A DNA stretch of 64,000 nt from Sphingobacteriia bacterium (GTDB lineage: Bacteria; Bacteroidota; Bacteroidia; Chitinophagales; Chitinophagaceae), in assembly GCA_015999745.1 (NCBI GenBank), contig JAECQP010000007.1, positions 1 to 64,000 on the forward strand, read 5' to 3'. The number at the start of each line of letters is the position of its first letter. The stretch's first letter is position 1. Below are positions 42,668-51,768 of the stretch, piece by piece. The notes below the pieces were generated by a model. It was not told the origin of the DNA, did no database searches, and saw nothing but the letters and a program-made list of their open reading frames with translations. Position numbers and translations under genes: made by a program.

Positions 42668-44701
42668 ATGAAACGATTGCTTGCTTTTTCCTCCCTGATC
42701 TTCGCTGGCTTTTTTCCCGCAGCAGATGCACAGGATCCCTGGAAAATTCCCGCTTCACCGGTGAATGCCTCCGGCTACTATGGCGTTACTGTTGCCAACG
42801 GCATGATCGGGATCGTTTCTTCGCCTGAACCTTTCAAAGTAAAAGATGTGGTGCTGGCCGGCGCATACGATCAGTACGGAAGGGGAAGGGTTAGCAATTT
42901 TCTGCGCAGCTTTAACCTGCTGAACATGCGTTTGGGAATAGACGGGAAAGATCTGGGAGCAGGAGATGTGCAAAACATGAAGCAGGAACTGGATATGCAA
43001 AAAGCGGGCTTTACCTGTTCTTTTGATTATTCCGACAAAGCCAGCGTAAGCTATACCTACTACTCGCTGCGGCACCTCCCGTTTACGGTTTTGATGGATG
43101 TAACCGTTACCGTAAAAAAAGATTTGCAACTCAGTACGGCCAGTGTAATGGAGGCGCCGGATGCCTTAAAGGAGGTACAGAATTACTACAATGAAATAGA
43201 CCGCCCGCATGTAACCATCAGCCTGCTGACCTCTTCGGCAAAGAGCCCCACCGGTAAGTTGCTGATGTGCGCTTCCAATACTTTCCTGTTCAGCGAACCG
43301 CATGGTACAGAACCCCGGGTGATTCATGAAATGTGGGACAACAATATGCACCTGATGAAGTTCAGTAAAAAGCTGAAGGCGGGAACAACCTACCGATTCT
43401 CTATTGCGGGGTCGTCCATCACCAGTGCACACCACGATGATGCATTGAACGAGGCGGAGCGTATGACCATATTTGCCAAACTGGAAGGAAGAGACCGGTT
43501 GCTGGAGTTCCACAACAAGGCCTGGAGCAAACTCTGGCAAAGTGATATTCAGATAGAGGGCGATCCGCAATCGCAGCAGGATGTACACAGCATGTTGTAC
43601 CACTTGTATTCTTTTATCCGGGAGGGATCGGACATGAGCCCTTCGCCCATGGGGCTCAGCGGGCTGGGGTACAACGGGCATGTATTCTGGGATACGGAAC
43701 TCTGGATGTATCCGGCCATACTGGTACTGCATCCGGAAATGGCCAAAAGCCTGGTGGAATACCGCTTCCAGCGATTGCCGGCAGCCCGCAGAAATGCGTT
43801 CAATCACGGATACAAAGGCGCCATGTTCCCCTGGGAAAGCGCCGCCAGCGGGGTGGAAGAAACCCCTGTCTGGGCATTGAGCGGACCTTTTGAACATCAT
43901 ATCACGGCCTGTGTGGGAATAGCGGCCTGGAACTATTATTGCGTTACGCAAGACAATGAATGGTTGAAAGAAAAAGGCTGGCCGCTGTTGAAAGAAACGG
44001 CCGATTTCTGGGCAAGCCGGGTAGAACGGAATGGCCCGGGCAAATATGAAATCAAAAATGTAGTAGCTGCCGATGAATGGGCCGAAAACGTAGACAATAA
44101 TGCGTTCACCAATGCAGCAGCAAAAGCAGTGCTGCAGCATGCTACGGAAGCTGCCCGGATATTGGGGCAGCCTGCTAATACCGACTGGATGCATGTGGCT
44201 CAAAATATTCCGGTCCTGAAAATGGAGAATGGGGTAACCCGGGAGCACGCCACCTACAACGGAGAAGGAATCAAGCAGGGAGATGTAAACCTGCTGGCTT
44301 ATCCGCTGAAGGAAATCACCGACCCAAAACAGGTGCGGAAAGACCTGGAATATTATGAAACCAGGGTACCCAATGAAGGAACGCCCGCCATGACCCAGGC
44401 CATATTCTCCCTGCTGCACAACCGTTTGGGGGAGCCGGAAAAAGCCTTTCATTTTTTCCAGGACGCTTACCTGCCCAACCTGAATCCGCCATTCCGGGTG
44501 ATTGCGGAAACCAAGGGCGGATCCAATCCGTATTTTGCCACAGGGGCCGGTGGAATACTGCAGGCGGTACTGATGGGCTTTGGCGGACTTGACATTACCC
44601 CGGCAGGGATTACCCAGATCAAATCCTCCCTTCCGAAACACTGGAAAAAACTAACAATAACAGGGGTTGGAGCGGATAAGAAAACTTTTAAAGTTCAATA
44701 A
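42668..44701 (+). CDS. Secreted glycoside hydrolase family 65 protein
   Basis: This protein of 677 residues has a signal peptide (cleavage near ADAQD). A GH65 layout follows: an N-terminal beta-sandwich up to about 280, an (alpha/alpha)6 barrel with FWDTE at 340-344, and the segment ADEWAENVDNN in which E470 matches the catalytic acid of the family. Most GH65 enzymes are cytoplasmic phosphorylases of alpha-linked disaccharides; secreted members should have no phosphate-rich environment and include hydrolases, so hydrolysis is more likely here. The frame begins at 42635; the ATG at 42668 gives a clean signal peptide. It lies within the SusC/SusD locus, so it may process the imported sugar. Confidence 0.85.
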   Translation: MKRLLAFSSLIFAGFFPAADAQDPWKIPASPVNASGYYGVTVANGMIGIVSSPEPFKVKDVVLAGAYDQYGRGRVSNFLRSFNLLNMRLGIDGKDLGAGDVQNMKQELDMQKAGFTCSFDYSDKASVSYTYYSLRHLPFTVLMDVTVTVKKDLQLSTASVMEAPDALKEVQNYYNEIDRPHVTISLLTSSAKSPTGKLLMCASNTFLFSEPHGTEPRVIHEMWDNNMHLMKFSKKLKAGTTYRFSIAGSSITSAHHDDALNEAERMTIFAKLEGRDRLLEFHNKAWSKLWQSDIQIEGDPQSQQDVHSMLYHLYSFIREGSDMSPSPMGLSGLGYNGHVFWDTELWMYPAILVLHPEMAKSLVEYRFQRLPAARRNAFNHGYKGAMFPWESAASGVEETPVWALSGPFEHHITACVGIAAWNYYCVTQDNEWLKEKGWPLLKETADFWASRVERNGPGKYEIKNVVAADEWAENVDNNAFTNAAAKAVLQHATEAARILGQPANTDWMHVAQNIPVLKMENGVTREHATYNGEGIKQGDVNLLAYPLKEITDPKQVRKDLEYYETRVPNEGTPAMTQAIFSLLHNRLGEPEKAFHFFQDAYLPNLNPPFRVIAETKGGSNPYFATGAGGILQAVLMGFGGLDITPAGITQIKSSLPKHWKKLTITGVGADKKTFKVQ

Positions 44702-44721
44702 AATCATGTATTTTCGGATAG

Positions 44722-45279
44722 GTGAAAAAAGGAATTGCCATACTGATGCTTGCCTTCCTCCTCTTTAACTGGGGAGGATACAGATTGCTGTCTGACTGGC
44801 TGGAAATTCGTTCGGAAGAGAATCTTCAGGCCGAACTGGACCAGGACATCTTTGATGAAGCGGCGCTGTTGCATATCAAAGTTCCCGTAAGCCTTCCTTA
44901 TACCAACAGTTCACCTGTTTACGAAAAAGTTACCGGGCAAATAGAGATCAAAGGTGTTTCTTACACATTTGTGAAACGCAGGTTCTATATGGATTCCATG
45001 GAACTGCTTTGTATCCCCAACGCCGAGAAAGCAGGCATTCGTAATGCCAGGGACCAGTTCTTCCGGTTAGCCAACGACTTTGTAGAAAATTCATCTTCTA
45101 AAAAGAATTCCTCATCCCATCCTCATACTGCTAAATTTTCCGTTCAGGACTTTACAGAAGACCACTTCTTTTCCTGGCAGTTTAGCTGTGGTACAGCTGA
45201 TAAAATCCAGCGGGCAATTGTGCGCTCCTGTTTGGGTGGAGACTATACAAAATTGCAGGACCATCCGCCACAGGTATAA
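44722..45279 (+). CDS. Uncharacterised membrane-anchored protein
   Basis: I do not recognise this 185-residue protein. It starts with a GTG at 44722. One hydrophobic segment (residues 4-24) is probably a signal anchor. The rest is soluble, with two cysteines in LLCIPN and QFSCGT plus one in RSCLGG, and a Ser/Lys-rich linker around 123-132. It follows the GH65 gene by 20 bases and ends at a weak hairpin. Similar small membrane-anchored proteins occur in this phylum, but no role can be named. Confidence 0.65.
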   Translation: MKKGIAILMLAFLLFNWGGYRLLSDWLEIRSEENLQAELDQDIFDEAALLHIKVPVSLPYTNSSPVYEKVTGQIEIKGVSYTFVKRRFYMDSMELLCIPNAEKAGIRNARDQFFRLANDFVENSSSKKNSSSHPHTAKFSVQDFTEDHFFSWQFSCGTADKIQRAIVRSCLGGDYTKLQDHPPQV

Positions 45280-45303
45280 TGCTGGTTCATTAAGCATTAT
45301 TTT
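45276..45303 (+). terminator. Weak hairpin terminator overlapping the stop codon
   Basis: An 8-pair AT-rich stem (45276-45283 with 45293-45300) with a 9-base loop is followed by three T. The TAA stop lies in the left arm. It is a poor terminator, possibly an mRNA 3'-end structure. Confidence 0.4.
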
Positions 45304-45331
45304 CCTTTACTACCTAAACTAGCTGAATTTT

Positions 45332-46657
45332 ATGAAGAAGACCTTACTAGGCCTTGCTGTGGTATTATGTATATTTTCCTGCAAGAACAGCGATGAGTAT
45401 AAAACCTTTTTACACAATCCCGATTTATTCAGTGCAACCGTTCATGAACTGAACTCCGTGGTGATGGGGAATAATTTCCCGCCAATGGTTGCTTCCCGTA
45501 ATTACGCGTATGCTGCTATTGCAGCGTATGAAGTAATTGCAGCCGCTCATCCCGATCAATACCAGTCGTTGGGGGGCCAGTTAAATGGCCTTACAATCGT
45601 TCATGTACCTGCGCTTACGCCCGATGTGGACGTAGAACTCGCAGCTTTGCTGGCATATATGAAAGTAGGCGAATCCGTTACTTTTCCGGAAGGAAGCATG
45701 CAGGTATATGCAGACAGTATTTTGAAGGTGGCCAGGAGAAAAGGGTTAACGGATAAAGTGGAGCAGGCATCCCGTTTGTTTGCAGACAGTATTGGCAGGG
45801 AGATCGTACGCTGGAGTAAGAAAGACAATTACCTCGAAACCCGTGGAGCTGAAAAATACACCGTAAAAGATATTCCGGGCAGATGGGTACCTACACCTCC
45901 AATGTACGCCTCAGCGGCGGAACCGCACTGGATGGAGATCAGAACAATGGTCATTGACAGTGCAGGGATTTTTGATCCTCTTCCTCCGCCGGCCTTCAAC
46001 ATAACCGACAAGAATAGTAAGTATTACCAGGAAGTAATGGCCATCAAAAATGCGGTTGACAGTCTTACTCCGGAACAAAAACATATTGCGGAGTTCTGGG
46101 ACGACAATCCATTTAAAATGAATGTAACCGGGCACGTGATGTACAGCAGTAAAAAATTCTCACCCGGAGGTCACTGGATGAGTGTGGTAGGAATAGCCGC
46201 GCAGCAATCAAAAGCAGATTATCCTACAACTGTTTATGCAACAGCAAAAACAGCCATTGCTTTGTTTGATGCGTTTATTCAGTGCTGGTATGTAAAATAC
46301 AAGCACAATACCATTCGCCCCGAAACAGTGATCAACAAGTACATCGATATTAACTGGAGACCCTATTTACAAACCCCCGCGTTCCCCGAATATACCTGCG
46401 GGCATTCCACGATATCTTCCTCAGCAGCAGAAGCGCTTACCAGTGTTTTCGGCGATAATTTTGCCTACACCGACTCAACAGAGCTGGAGTTTGGCATCAG
46501 GAGCCGTTCCTTCAAATCGTTCAGGCATGCAGCGGAAGAAAATAACTGGGCACGTTTTTATGGAGGTCTCCATTATCACAATTCCTGTATCATCAGCACG
46601 GACATCGGACAAAAAGTGGGTCAGCTTGTAGCTACCCGGCTTAAGATGAAGAAGTAA
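45332..46657 (+). CDS. Vanadium-dependent haloperoxidase/PAP2-like lipoprotein, first copy
   Basis: This 441-residue protein has a lipobox (IFSC, C17). The vanadate/phosphate-binding motifs of the PAP2-haloperoxidase superfamily are present in order: a Lys-containing segment with RP (K322/K324 to R329-P330), TCGHST (355-360), and RFYGGLHYHNS (408-418), with H414 as the likely vanadate ligand. In characterised haloperoxidases the last motif ends with Asp; here Asn follows, so catalysis could differ. The fold could equally hydrolyse phosphate esters. A paralogue is at 48011, with two outer-membrane-type genes between. Confidence 0.82.
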   Translation: MKKTLLGLAVVLCIFSCKNSDEYKTFLHNPDLFSATVHELNSVVMGNNFPPMVASRNYAYAAIAAYEVIAAAHPDQYQSLGGQLNGLTIVHVPALTPDVDVELAALLAYMKVGESVTFPEGSMQVYADSILKVARRKGLTDKVEQASRLFADSIGREIVRWSKKDNYLETRGAEKYTVKDIPGRWVPTPPMYASAAEPHWMEIRTMVIDSAGIFDPLPPPAFNITDKNSKYYQEVMAIKNAVDSLTPEQKHIAEFWDDNPFKMNVTGHVMYSSKKFSPGGHWMSVVGIAAQQSKADYPTTVYATAKTAIALFDAFIQCWYVKYKHNTIRPETVINKYIDINWRPYLQTPAFPEYTCGHSTISSSAAEALTSVFGDNFAYTDSTELEFGIRSRSFKSFRHAAEENNWARFYGGLHYHNSCIISTDIGQKVGQLVATRLKMKK

Positions 46658-46680
46658 GACCATGTTCATTTGCAGTGAAA

Positions 46681-46700
46681 CAATTGCCTTCGGGCAGTTG
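46681..46700 (+). other. Stem-loop with UUCG tetraloop
   Basis: CAATTGCC-TTCG-GGCAGTTG forms an 8-pair stem (one G-U pair) closed by the very stable cUUCGg loop, 24 bases after the haloperoxidase stop codon. No T-run follows, so it is more likely a 3'-end stabiliser than a classical terminator. Confidence 0.5.
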
Positions 46701-46755
46701 ACTTTGCTGTGCGTGTACAGCCCCCAATTGATTGATTACACCATAAAAAATTAAA

Positions 46756-47055
46756 ATGAAATATTTTATCGTACTTCTTATTGCCCTTTCGTGCACTTAT
46801 CAAAAAACGCAGTCACAAGGCTGTGTGGCCATCAGGGGGGCGGGCGGCGCTTCGTGCGGCCCAATGAATCAAATGAATCATATTGATACAACAGGGCTGT
46901 TTTTTTCGGCCAATACCCGGTATTTTAAATCGTTCCGGCACTTTGTTGGAACGGATGAACAGAAACAAAGGATTGCGCTGGGAACAGAAGTGATCAATCA
47001 TACATTCAGTATGGATCTTGGCCTCACCAAAATCACCAGTATGCGCCTGCATTAA
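46756..47055 (+). CDS. Short secreted protein, possibly a truncated outer-membrane protein gene
   Basis: This 99-residue protein starts with a signal peptide (cleavage near KTQSQG). The mature part has GCVAIRGAGGASC and NTRYFKSFRHFVGTDEQ. I recall these motifs at the N-terminus of longer (about 300 residues) Bacteroidota outer-membrane proteins; here the frame ends after about 80 mature residues. It may be a truncated gene whose barrel part is lost, or the role has passed to the barrel protein starting 34 bases downstream. A search would settle this. I keep it as a CDS because its start and signal peptide are intact. Confidence 0.55.
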   Translation: MKYFIVLLIALSCTYQKTQSQGCVAIRGAGGASCGPMNQMNHIDTTGLFFSANTRYFKSFRHFVGTDEQKQRIALGTEVINHTFSMDLGLTKITSMRLH

Positions 47056-47089
47056 AGCTGTTTTTTCAAAACAAACCAAACTAATTGCT

Positions 47090-48007
47090 ATGCTGATCAA
47101 AAAATTATTATTCATGCTATGCCTCCTCATCTGTTCAGTGGCGGGGTACAGCCAAACCGACATCGATGCCATCATGATGTCGAAGAACAATTTCTGCACC
47201 GGTTTTATGTACACCCACAACAGTTGGGATCATTACTGGGAGGGAACTTTTAAAAGAGATAACCAGAACCTGGGAACGGTCAGTTCGCAGATGATTGGTG
47301 TAATGGGTAACTACGGATTAAGGGATAACCTGAACCTGCTTTTTGCACTGCCTTATATAAGCACCAAAGCTTCAATGGGAACACTGGCCGGGCAAAAGGG
47401 ATTGCAGGATCTGAGCCTGACCGTTAAGTGGATGCCTGTAGAAAAAAAATGGGGGAAAGGAGATTTCTCCCTGTATGCGCTGGGAGCGCTGTCTGCACCA
47501 ACCACCCATTATGTGGCAGACTATCTTCCGCTGTCTATCGGAATGGGCAGTAAAACCGCCATGGTAAGGCTGATGCTGGATTACCAGGTTAAACACTTTT
47601 TTGTAACAGGATCGGCCGCCTATATTTTTCGAGACAGGGTAACCATCGACCGGCCATCTTATTACACTACAGAGCTGCACAATTCCAACCAGGTAGATCT
47701 GCCCAATATGACCAACTATAATCTCCGGACTGGTTACAGAAGTGCTACCTGGATTGCGGAAGCTGTATTGGATATCGCCCATACGCAGGGCGGATTTGAT
47801 ATCACCAAAAACAATATGCCTTTTTTGAGTAACCAGATGAATGCCGCCAGGGCAGGCGCCAATGTAAAGTATACGTTCTCTTCGGTTGAGGGATTATCCC
47901 TGATCGGGAACGCCATGTTTACCCTATCGGGCAGAAATGTGGGGCAAACCAGTTCCGTTGGTGCAGGGGTATTCTACATTTTTGATTTCAATAAAAAGAA
48001 AAAATAA
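47090..48007 (+). CDS. Outer-membrane beta-barrel protein
   Basis: This 305-residue protein starts with a signal peptide (cleavage near AGYSQT). The mature part has regular amphipathic strands (LNLLFALPYIST, FSLYALGALSAP, GNAMFTLSGRNVG) and ends with FYIFDF plus a basic tail, consistent with a barrel of about 12 strands. The upstream frame continues to 47018 but overlaps the preceding gene; the ATG at 47090 gives the signal peptide. It lies between the short protein and the second haloperoxidase-like lipoprotein, 3 bases before the latter, so they are probably co-transcribed. Its cargo is unknown. Confidence 0.78.
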   Translation: MLIKKLLFMLCLLICSVAGYSQTDIDAIMMSKNNFCTGFMYTHNSWDHYWEGTFKRDNQNLGTVSSQMIGVMGNYGLRDNLNLLFALPYISTKASMGTLAGQKGLQDLSLTVKWMPVEKKWGKGDFSLYALGALSAPTTHYVADYLPLSIGMGSKTAMVRLMLDYQVKHFFVTGSAAYIFRDRVTIDRPSYYTTELHNSNQVDLPNMTNYNLRTGYRSATWIAEAVLDIAHTQGGFDITKNNMPFLSNQMNAARAGANVKYTFSSVEGLSLIGNAMFTLSGRNVGQTSSVGAGVFYIFDFNKKKK

Positions 48008-48010
48008 GCC

Positions 48011-49558
48011 ATGAAAAAAATAACCATCTATATAGGATCACTGCTGCTCTTGCTGGCATTTATGCCCGGATGCAACCGGTCCATCGAAGACAGAACCAAA
48101 GAGCTGCCCATGCTGGAGCCCGCTAAAACAGATGCAGATGCAGGAGACTGGAAGCCGGTGATATTGGCAACGCCAGCCGATGTAGCGCTGACCGCACCGT
48201 TGGCATCCAATAATGCGGGGTATCTCCGCGAACTGAATGAGATCAGGGGGCTGCAGCAAAACCTTACCGATGCACAACGCAAAACCATTCAGTACTGGGG
48301 CGCGGGAGCTGTGTTACGCTGGAATGAAATCATGCGGGAACTTGTAGCCAAAAGAAACCTCCCGCCCTACCAGAATGCAGATGGAAGCTATCCAACGCCA
48401 TCGGCAGCCAATCCATTCAGTTATCCGGTATTTCCTTTTTCCAATCCACCCTATGCAGCAAGGGCATATGCATATGTAAGCGTTGCGCAGTATGATGCAT
48501 TGGTAGCCGCCTATTATTACAAGCGATTGTATACGAGGCAGGCTCCTTATAAAACCGATACGGGTATTAAGGCATTGCTGCCGGAAAGCACCTTGCCGGT
48601 ATACCCGAGCGAGGATGCAGTAGTGGCATCCGCCGCGGTGGAGCTGCTCAAATTATTGTTTCCTGCCGATGCTGCCTATGTGCAACAGAGAGCGAATGAG
48701 CATATGGAAGCAAGAATCATGGCCGGCATGAACACACGCAGCGATATAGAAGCAGGTGTTGCATTGGGAAGACTGGTGGCCGCAAAAGTAATTGCCAGGG
48801 CAGCCAATGATAATATGAGCAAGGCGGTAGGTACACCGGCACAATGGGCGCAACTGGAAACAGATGCGGCGGCAGGAGGAGAAGTTCCCTGGAAGAGCCT
48901 GGATGCACCCAGTCGTCCGCCCATGCTTCCATTCTTTGGAAGGGTAAGGCCATTCCTTTTCGATTCACTGACCACTATTGCCATTCGTCCGGCAGCGCCA
49001 CCATCCACTAAATCTGTAAAATTCAAAACAGAGCTGGAAGAAGTGAAATATTACAGCAAAAATGCAACCAGGGACCGGATCGCTATTGTACATAACTGGG
49101 CCGACGGAGTAGGCACATCCACTCCTCCCGGGCACTGGAACCTGATTGCTGCGGAAGATTTTGTGCCATTGCATTTCAGCGAGGTACGCTGGGCAAGAAA
49201 CCTGGCCCTGCTCAACATGGCCGTGATGGATGCCGGTATTACCTGCTGGGACACCAAATATTTTTATTACAATCCGCGCCCTACACAAATGGATCGGGAA
49301 ATCAAGACCACAACCGGTATCCCAAATTTCCCGGCTTATATATCGGGGCATTCCACTTTCAGTGCAGCCGCCGCAACTGTATTGGGCTATATCGTGCCGG
49401 CAAGGGCCAATGCGTACAATGCAATGGCAGAGGAGGCTTCCAATTCCAGGTTGTACGGAGGGATCCATTATCGGGCCGATTGCGAAATGGGGTTGGTACA
49501 GGGAAAGAAAGTGGGCGATTTTGCCATCGTAAGAGGCCAGGCGGATGGATGCAATTAA
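48011..49558 (+). CDS. Vanadium-dependent haloperoxidase/PAP2-like lipoprotein, second copy
   Basis: This 515-residue protein has a lipobox (FMPGC, C21). The PAP2-haloperoxidase motifs are clear: YYNPRPTQ (R423-P424), YISGHST (S445 to H447) and LYGGIHYRADCE with H486 and an Asp three residues later, as in the canonical GxHYxxD motif. So this copy keeps the acidic residue that the first copy lacks. It lies directly after the barrel protein and 23 bases before the TonB-dependent receptor gene. A haloperoxidase or acid-phosphatase activity at the cell surface is possible. Confidence 0.85.
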   Translation: MKKITIYIGSLLLLLAFMPGCNRSIEDRTKELPMLEPAKTDADAGDWKPVILATPADVALTAPLASNNAGYLRELNEIRGLQQNLTDAQRKTIQYWGAGAVLRWNEIMRELVAKRNLPPYQNADGSYPTPSAANPFSYPVFPFSNPPYAARAYAYVSVAQYDALVAAYYYKRLYTRQAPYKTDTGIKALLPESTLPVYPSEDAVVASAAVELLKLLFPADAAYVQQRANEHMEARIMAGMNTRSDIEAGVALGRLVAAKVIARAANDNMSKAVGTPAQWAQLETDAAAGGEVPWKSLDAPSRPPMLPFFGRVRPFLFDSLTTIAIRPAAPPSTKSVKFKTELEEVKYYSKNATRDRIAIVHNWADGVGTSTPPGHWNLIAAEDFVPLHFSEVRWARNLALLNMAVMDAGITCWDTKYFYYNPRPTQMDREIKTTTGIPNFPAYISGHSTFSAAAATVLGYIVPARANAYNAMAEEASNSRLYGGIHYRADCEMGLVQGKKVGDFAIVRGQADGCN

Positions 49559-49581
49559 TTAAAATCATGGAGATATAAAAG

Positions 49582-51750
49582 ATGAAACGACAAATAATAA
49601 GGGTTATCATGGTTTGTGGCTGCATGCTGCAGTTGCAGACCATGCAGGCCCAGGTACAATTAGACAGCGTCACTGTATTTAGTTATATCCATGCCAAAAC
49701 AGGATTGCCGGAAGAGCTGGGAACGTATTTGCACAGCGGAAAGAAAACGGAACTGATTCAGCTTGGATATCTGAATGCAGACCTGTCATCTAAAAACGGA
49801 AGGCAGGTCTTTGCCAAAGTGCCCGGTGTATTTGTATATGATATGGATGGCGCGGGTAACCAGGTGAATATTGCAACCAGGGGGCTGGACCCCCATCGCG
49901 GCTGGGAATTCAATATGCGCAAGAATGGCGTGATGATCAATTCCGATATGTATGGTTATCCTGCCAGTCATTACAGCATGCCTTTTGAAAGTATTGAAAG
50001 GATTGAACTGGTGCGGGGAACGGGCTCACTGCAATATGGGGCACAGTTTGGCGGAATGCTCAACTATATTACCAAGCGGGCGGACAGTACCGGTAAATTT
50101 GGTTTTGAAAACATCACCACCACCGGCTCCTATAACCTGTTTAGTTCGTACAATGCGGTTTCCGGAACATTCGGAAAGTTCAGGTACTATGCGTACCACC
50201 AGCAAAAATCCAGGGATGGATACCGCCGGGAAGAGCATACCAGTTCTGCGGCGCAGCAGGTCGCACTGGAATATGCACCCAACAGCCATTTTTCGGTACA
50301 ACTGGAGTGGTCCAGGTCGGCTTATACCTACAAGATCCCGGGTGCCTTAAACGATAGCCTGTTTGCCGCAGATCCCCGGCAGGCAACAAGGACGCGCAAT
50401 TATTTCAATCCCGATATTCATGTGCCGGCTATAACCATTCACTGGCAGATCAATGCGGATACGCGCTTGCAGCTTACCAGTTCTGCGGTATTGGGAAAAA
50501 GAAACAGCGTGATGTTCGACAAGCCAACCAATGTAATGGATACCATTAATACGGCAACCATGCAATACAATAACCGGCAGGTGGATATCGACCGGTTCAA
50601 CAGTTATACCACAGAGCTGCGCCTGTTGCAGCATTACCGGACAGGGAAGCATGAACATACCCTGGCGGCGGGAGTTCAGTACATGAACAATGATCTGCAC
50701 CGGACACAACAGGGAAAGGGCACCACCGGTGCAGATTTTGATCTCAGCCTGGTGAGCCCTGTATGGGGAAGAGACCTTCATTTTAAGACGTCCAATATGG
50801 CCCTGTTTGCAGAAAACAGGTTCGCTTTGCTGAAAGGGTTAACTGTAACGGCCGGCGCCAGGATAGAAACAGGAAGAACCGATATGTCCGGAGTGATTAA
50901 TTATTATCCGGCCAACAAAATCCCACTGTCTATCCAACACCGGTTCCCGCTGCTGGGCGCGGGCATTCAATACAAAATCAGCGAGCAGCTGCAATTGTAT
51001 GGGGGGTGGTCGCAGTCTTATCGTCCCATGATTTTTAAAGACCTGGTACCTGCATCCCTGTACGAGCAGGTAGATCCGGATATTAAAGATGCCCATGGCT
51101 ATAATGCGGAGATGGGATTCAAAGGAAGCTGGCGGATGCTGAAATGGGATATCACTGCATTTGTACTGCGCGAAGACCATCGTTTTGGAACACTGGCACA
51201 AACAGATGCTGCGAATAATCTGATAACCTATAGAACCAATATCGGCAATTCGCTCAGTAAGGGCCTGGAAATGCTGATAGAGGCCAACTGGCAGTTGAGA
51301 AGCCGCACCGTGCTTTCCTTGTTTACCTCCACTTCATTCATGCAGGCCAGGTACCTGGATGCGATGGTAAAATCGGGCAACGGCAATATCAATGTACGCG
51401 GCAACAAAGTGGAGTCGGCGCCGGATTTCACCAGCAGGAACGGGGTAACCCTCCGTACAGCATCGCTGAGTGTATCGCTGCTGCACAGTTATGTGTCATC
51501 CACTTTTGCAGATGCATTGAATACGGTAACCCCCTCACCGGCAACCGGGGCGGTAGGGCTGGTACCAGCCTATGGCCTGCTGGACCTGAATGGTTCAGTG
51601 CGGATCAGTAAAAACCTGAGCCTTAAAATCAATCTGAATAACCTGATGAACAAACAGTATTTCACTAAGCGGCCCCTGTTCTATCCCGGACCGGGCATCT
51701 GGCCTTCCGAGGGAAGAAACTGGTCGGCATCTGTGGTCATCAGATTATAG
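49582..51750 (+). CDS. TonB-dependent receptor, FecA-like
   Basis: This 722-residue protein has a signal peptide (cleavage near TMQAQ), then a plug domain (about 60-175) with KVPGVFVYDMDGAGNQVNIA, RGLDPHRGW and the IERIELVRGTGSLQYGAQFGG element, and a long barrel ending in SVVIRL with an aromatic/Leu C-terminus. This is a FecA/FpvA-type siderophore or metal-chelate receptor rather than a SusC, as it lacks the CarboxypepD_reg domain. It may import a metal complex needed by the haloperoxidase-like proteins, such as vanadate or an iron chelate; that is speculation. It ends before a stem-loop at 51769. Confidence 0.88.
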   Translation: MKRQIIRVIMVCGCMLQLQTMQAQVQLDSVTVFSYIHAKTGLPEELGTYLHSGKKTELIQLGYLNADLSSKNGRQVFAKVPGVFVYDMDGAGNQVNIATRGLDPHRGWEFNMRKNGVMINSDMYGYPASHYSMPFESIERIELVRGTGSLQYGAQFGGMLNYITKRADSTGKFGFENITTTGSYNLFSSYNAVSGTFGKFRYYAYHQQKSRDGYRREEHTSSAAQQVALEYAPNSHFSVQLEWSRSAYTYKIPGALNDSLFAADPRQATRTRNYFNPDIHVPAITIHWQINADTRLQLTSSAVLGKRNSVMFDKPTNVMDTINTATMQYNNRQVDIDRFNSYTTELRLLQHYRTGKHEHTLAAGVQYMNNDLHRTQQGKGTTGADFDLSLVSPVWGRDLHFKTSNMALFAENRFALLKGLTVTAGARIETGRTDMSGVINYYPANKIPLSIQHRFPLLGAGIQYKISEQLQLYGGWSQSYRPMIFKDLVPASLYEQVDPDIKDAHGYNAEMGFKGSWRMLKWDITAFVLREDHRFGTLAQTDAANNLITYRTNIGNSLSKGLEMLIEANWQLRSRTVLSLFTSTSFMQARYLDAMVKSGNGNINVRGNKVESAPDFTSRNGVTLRTASLSVSLLHSYVSSTFADALNTVTPSPATGAVGLVPAYGLLDLNGSVRISKNLSLKINLNNLMNKQYFTKRPLFYPGPGIWPSEGRNWSASVVIRL

Positions 51751-51768
51751 CGGATAAAATGCACGCCA

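Noticed and set aside
43166..44641. Long antisense open frame (491 codons) inside the GH65 gene
   Set aside because: The plus-strand GH65 protein is clearly real; the antisense product is a mirror of its codon use with no recognisable domain.
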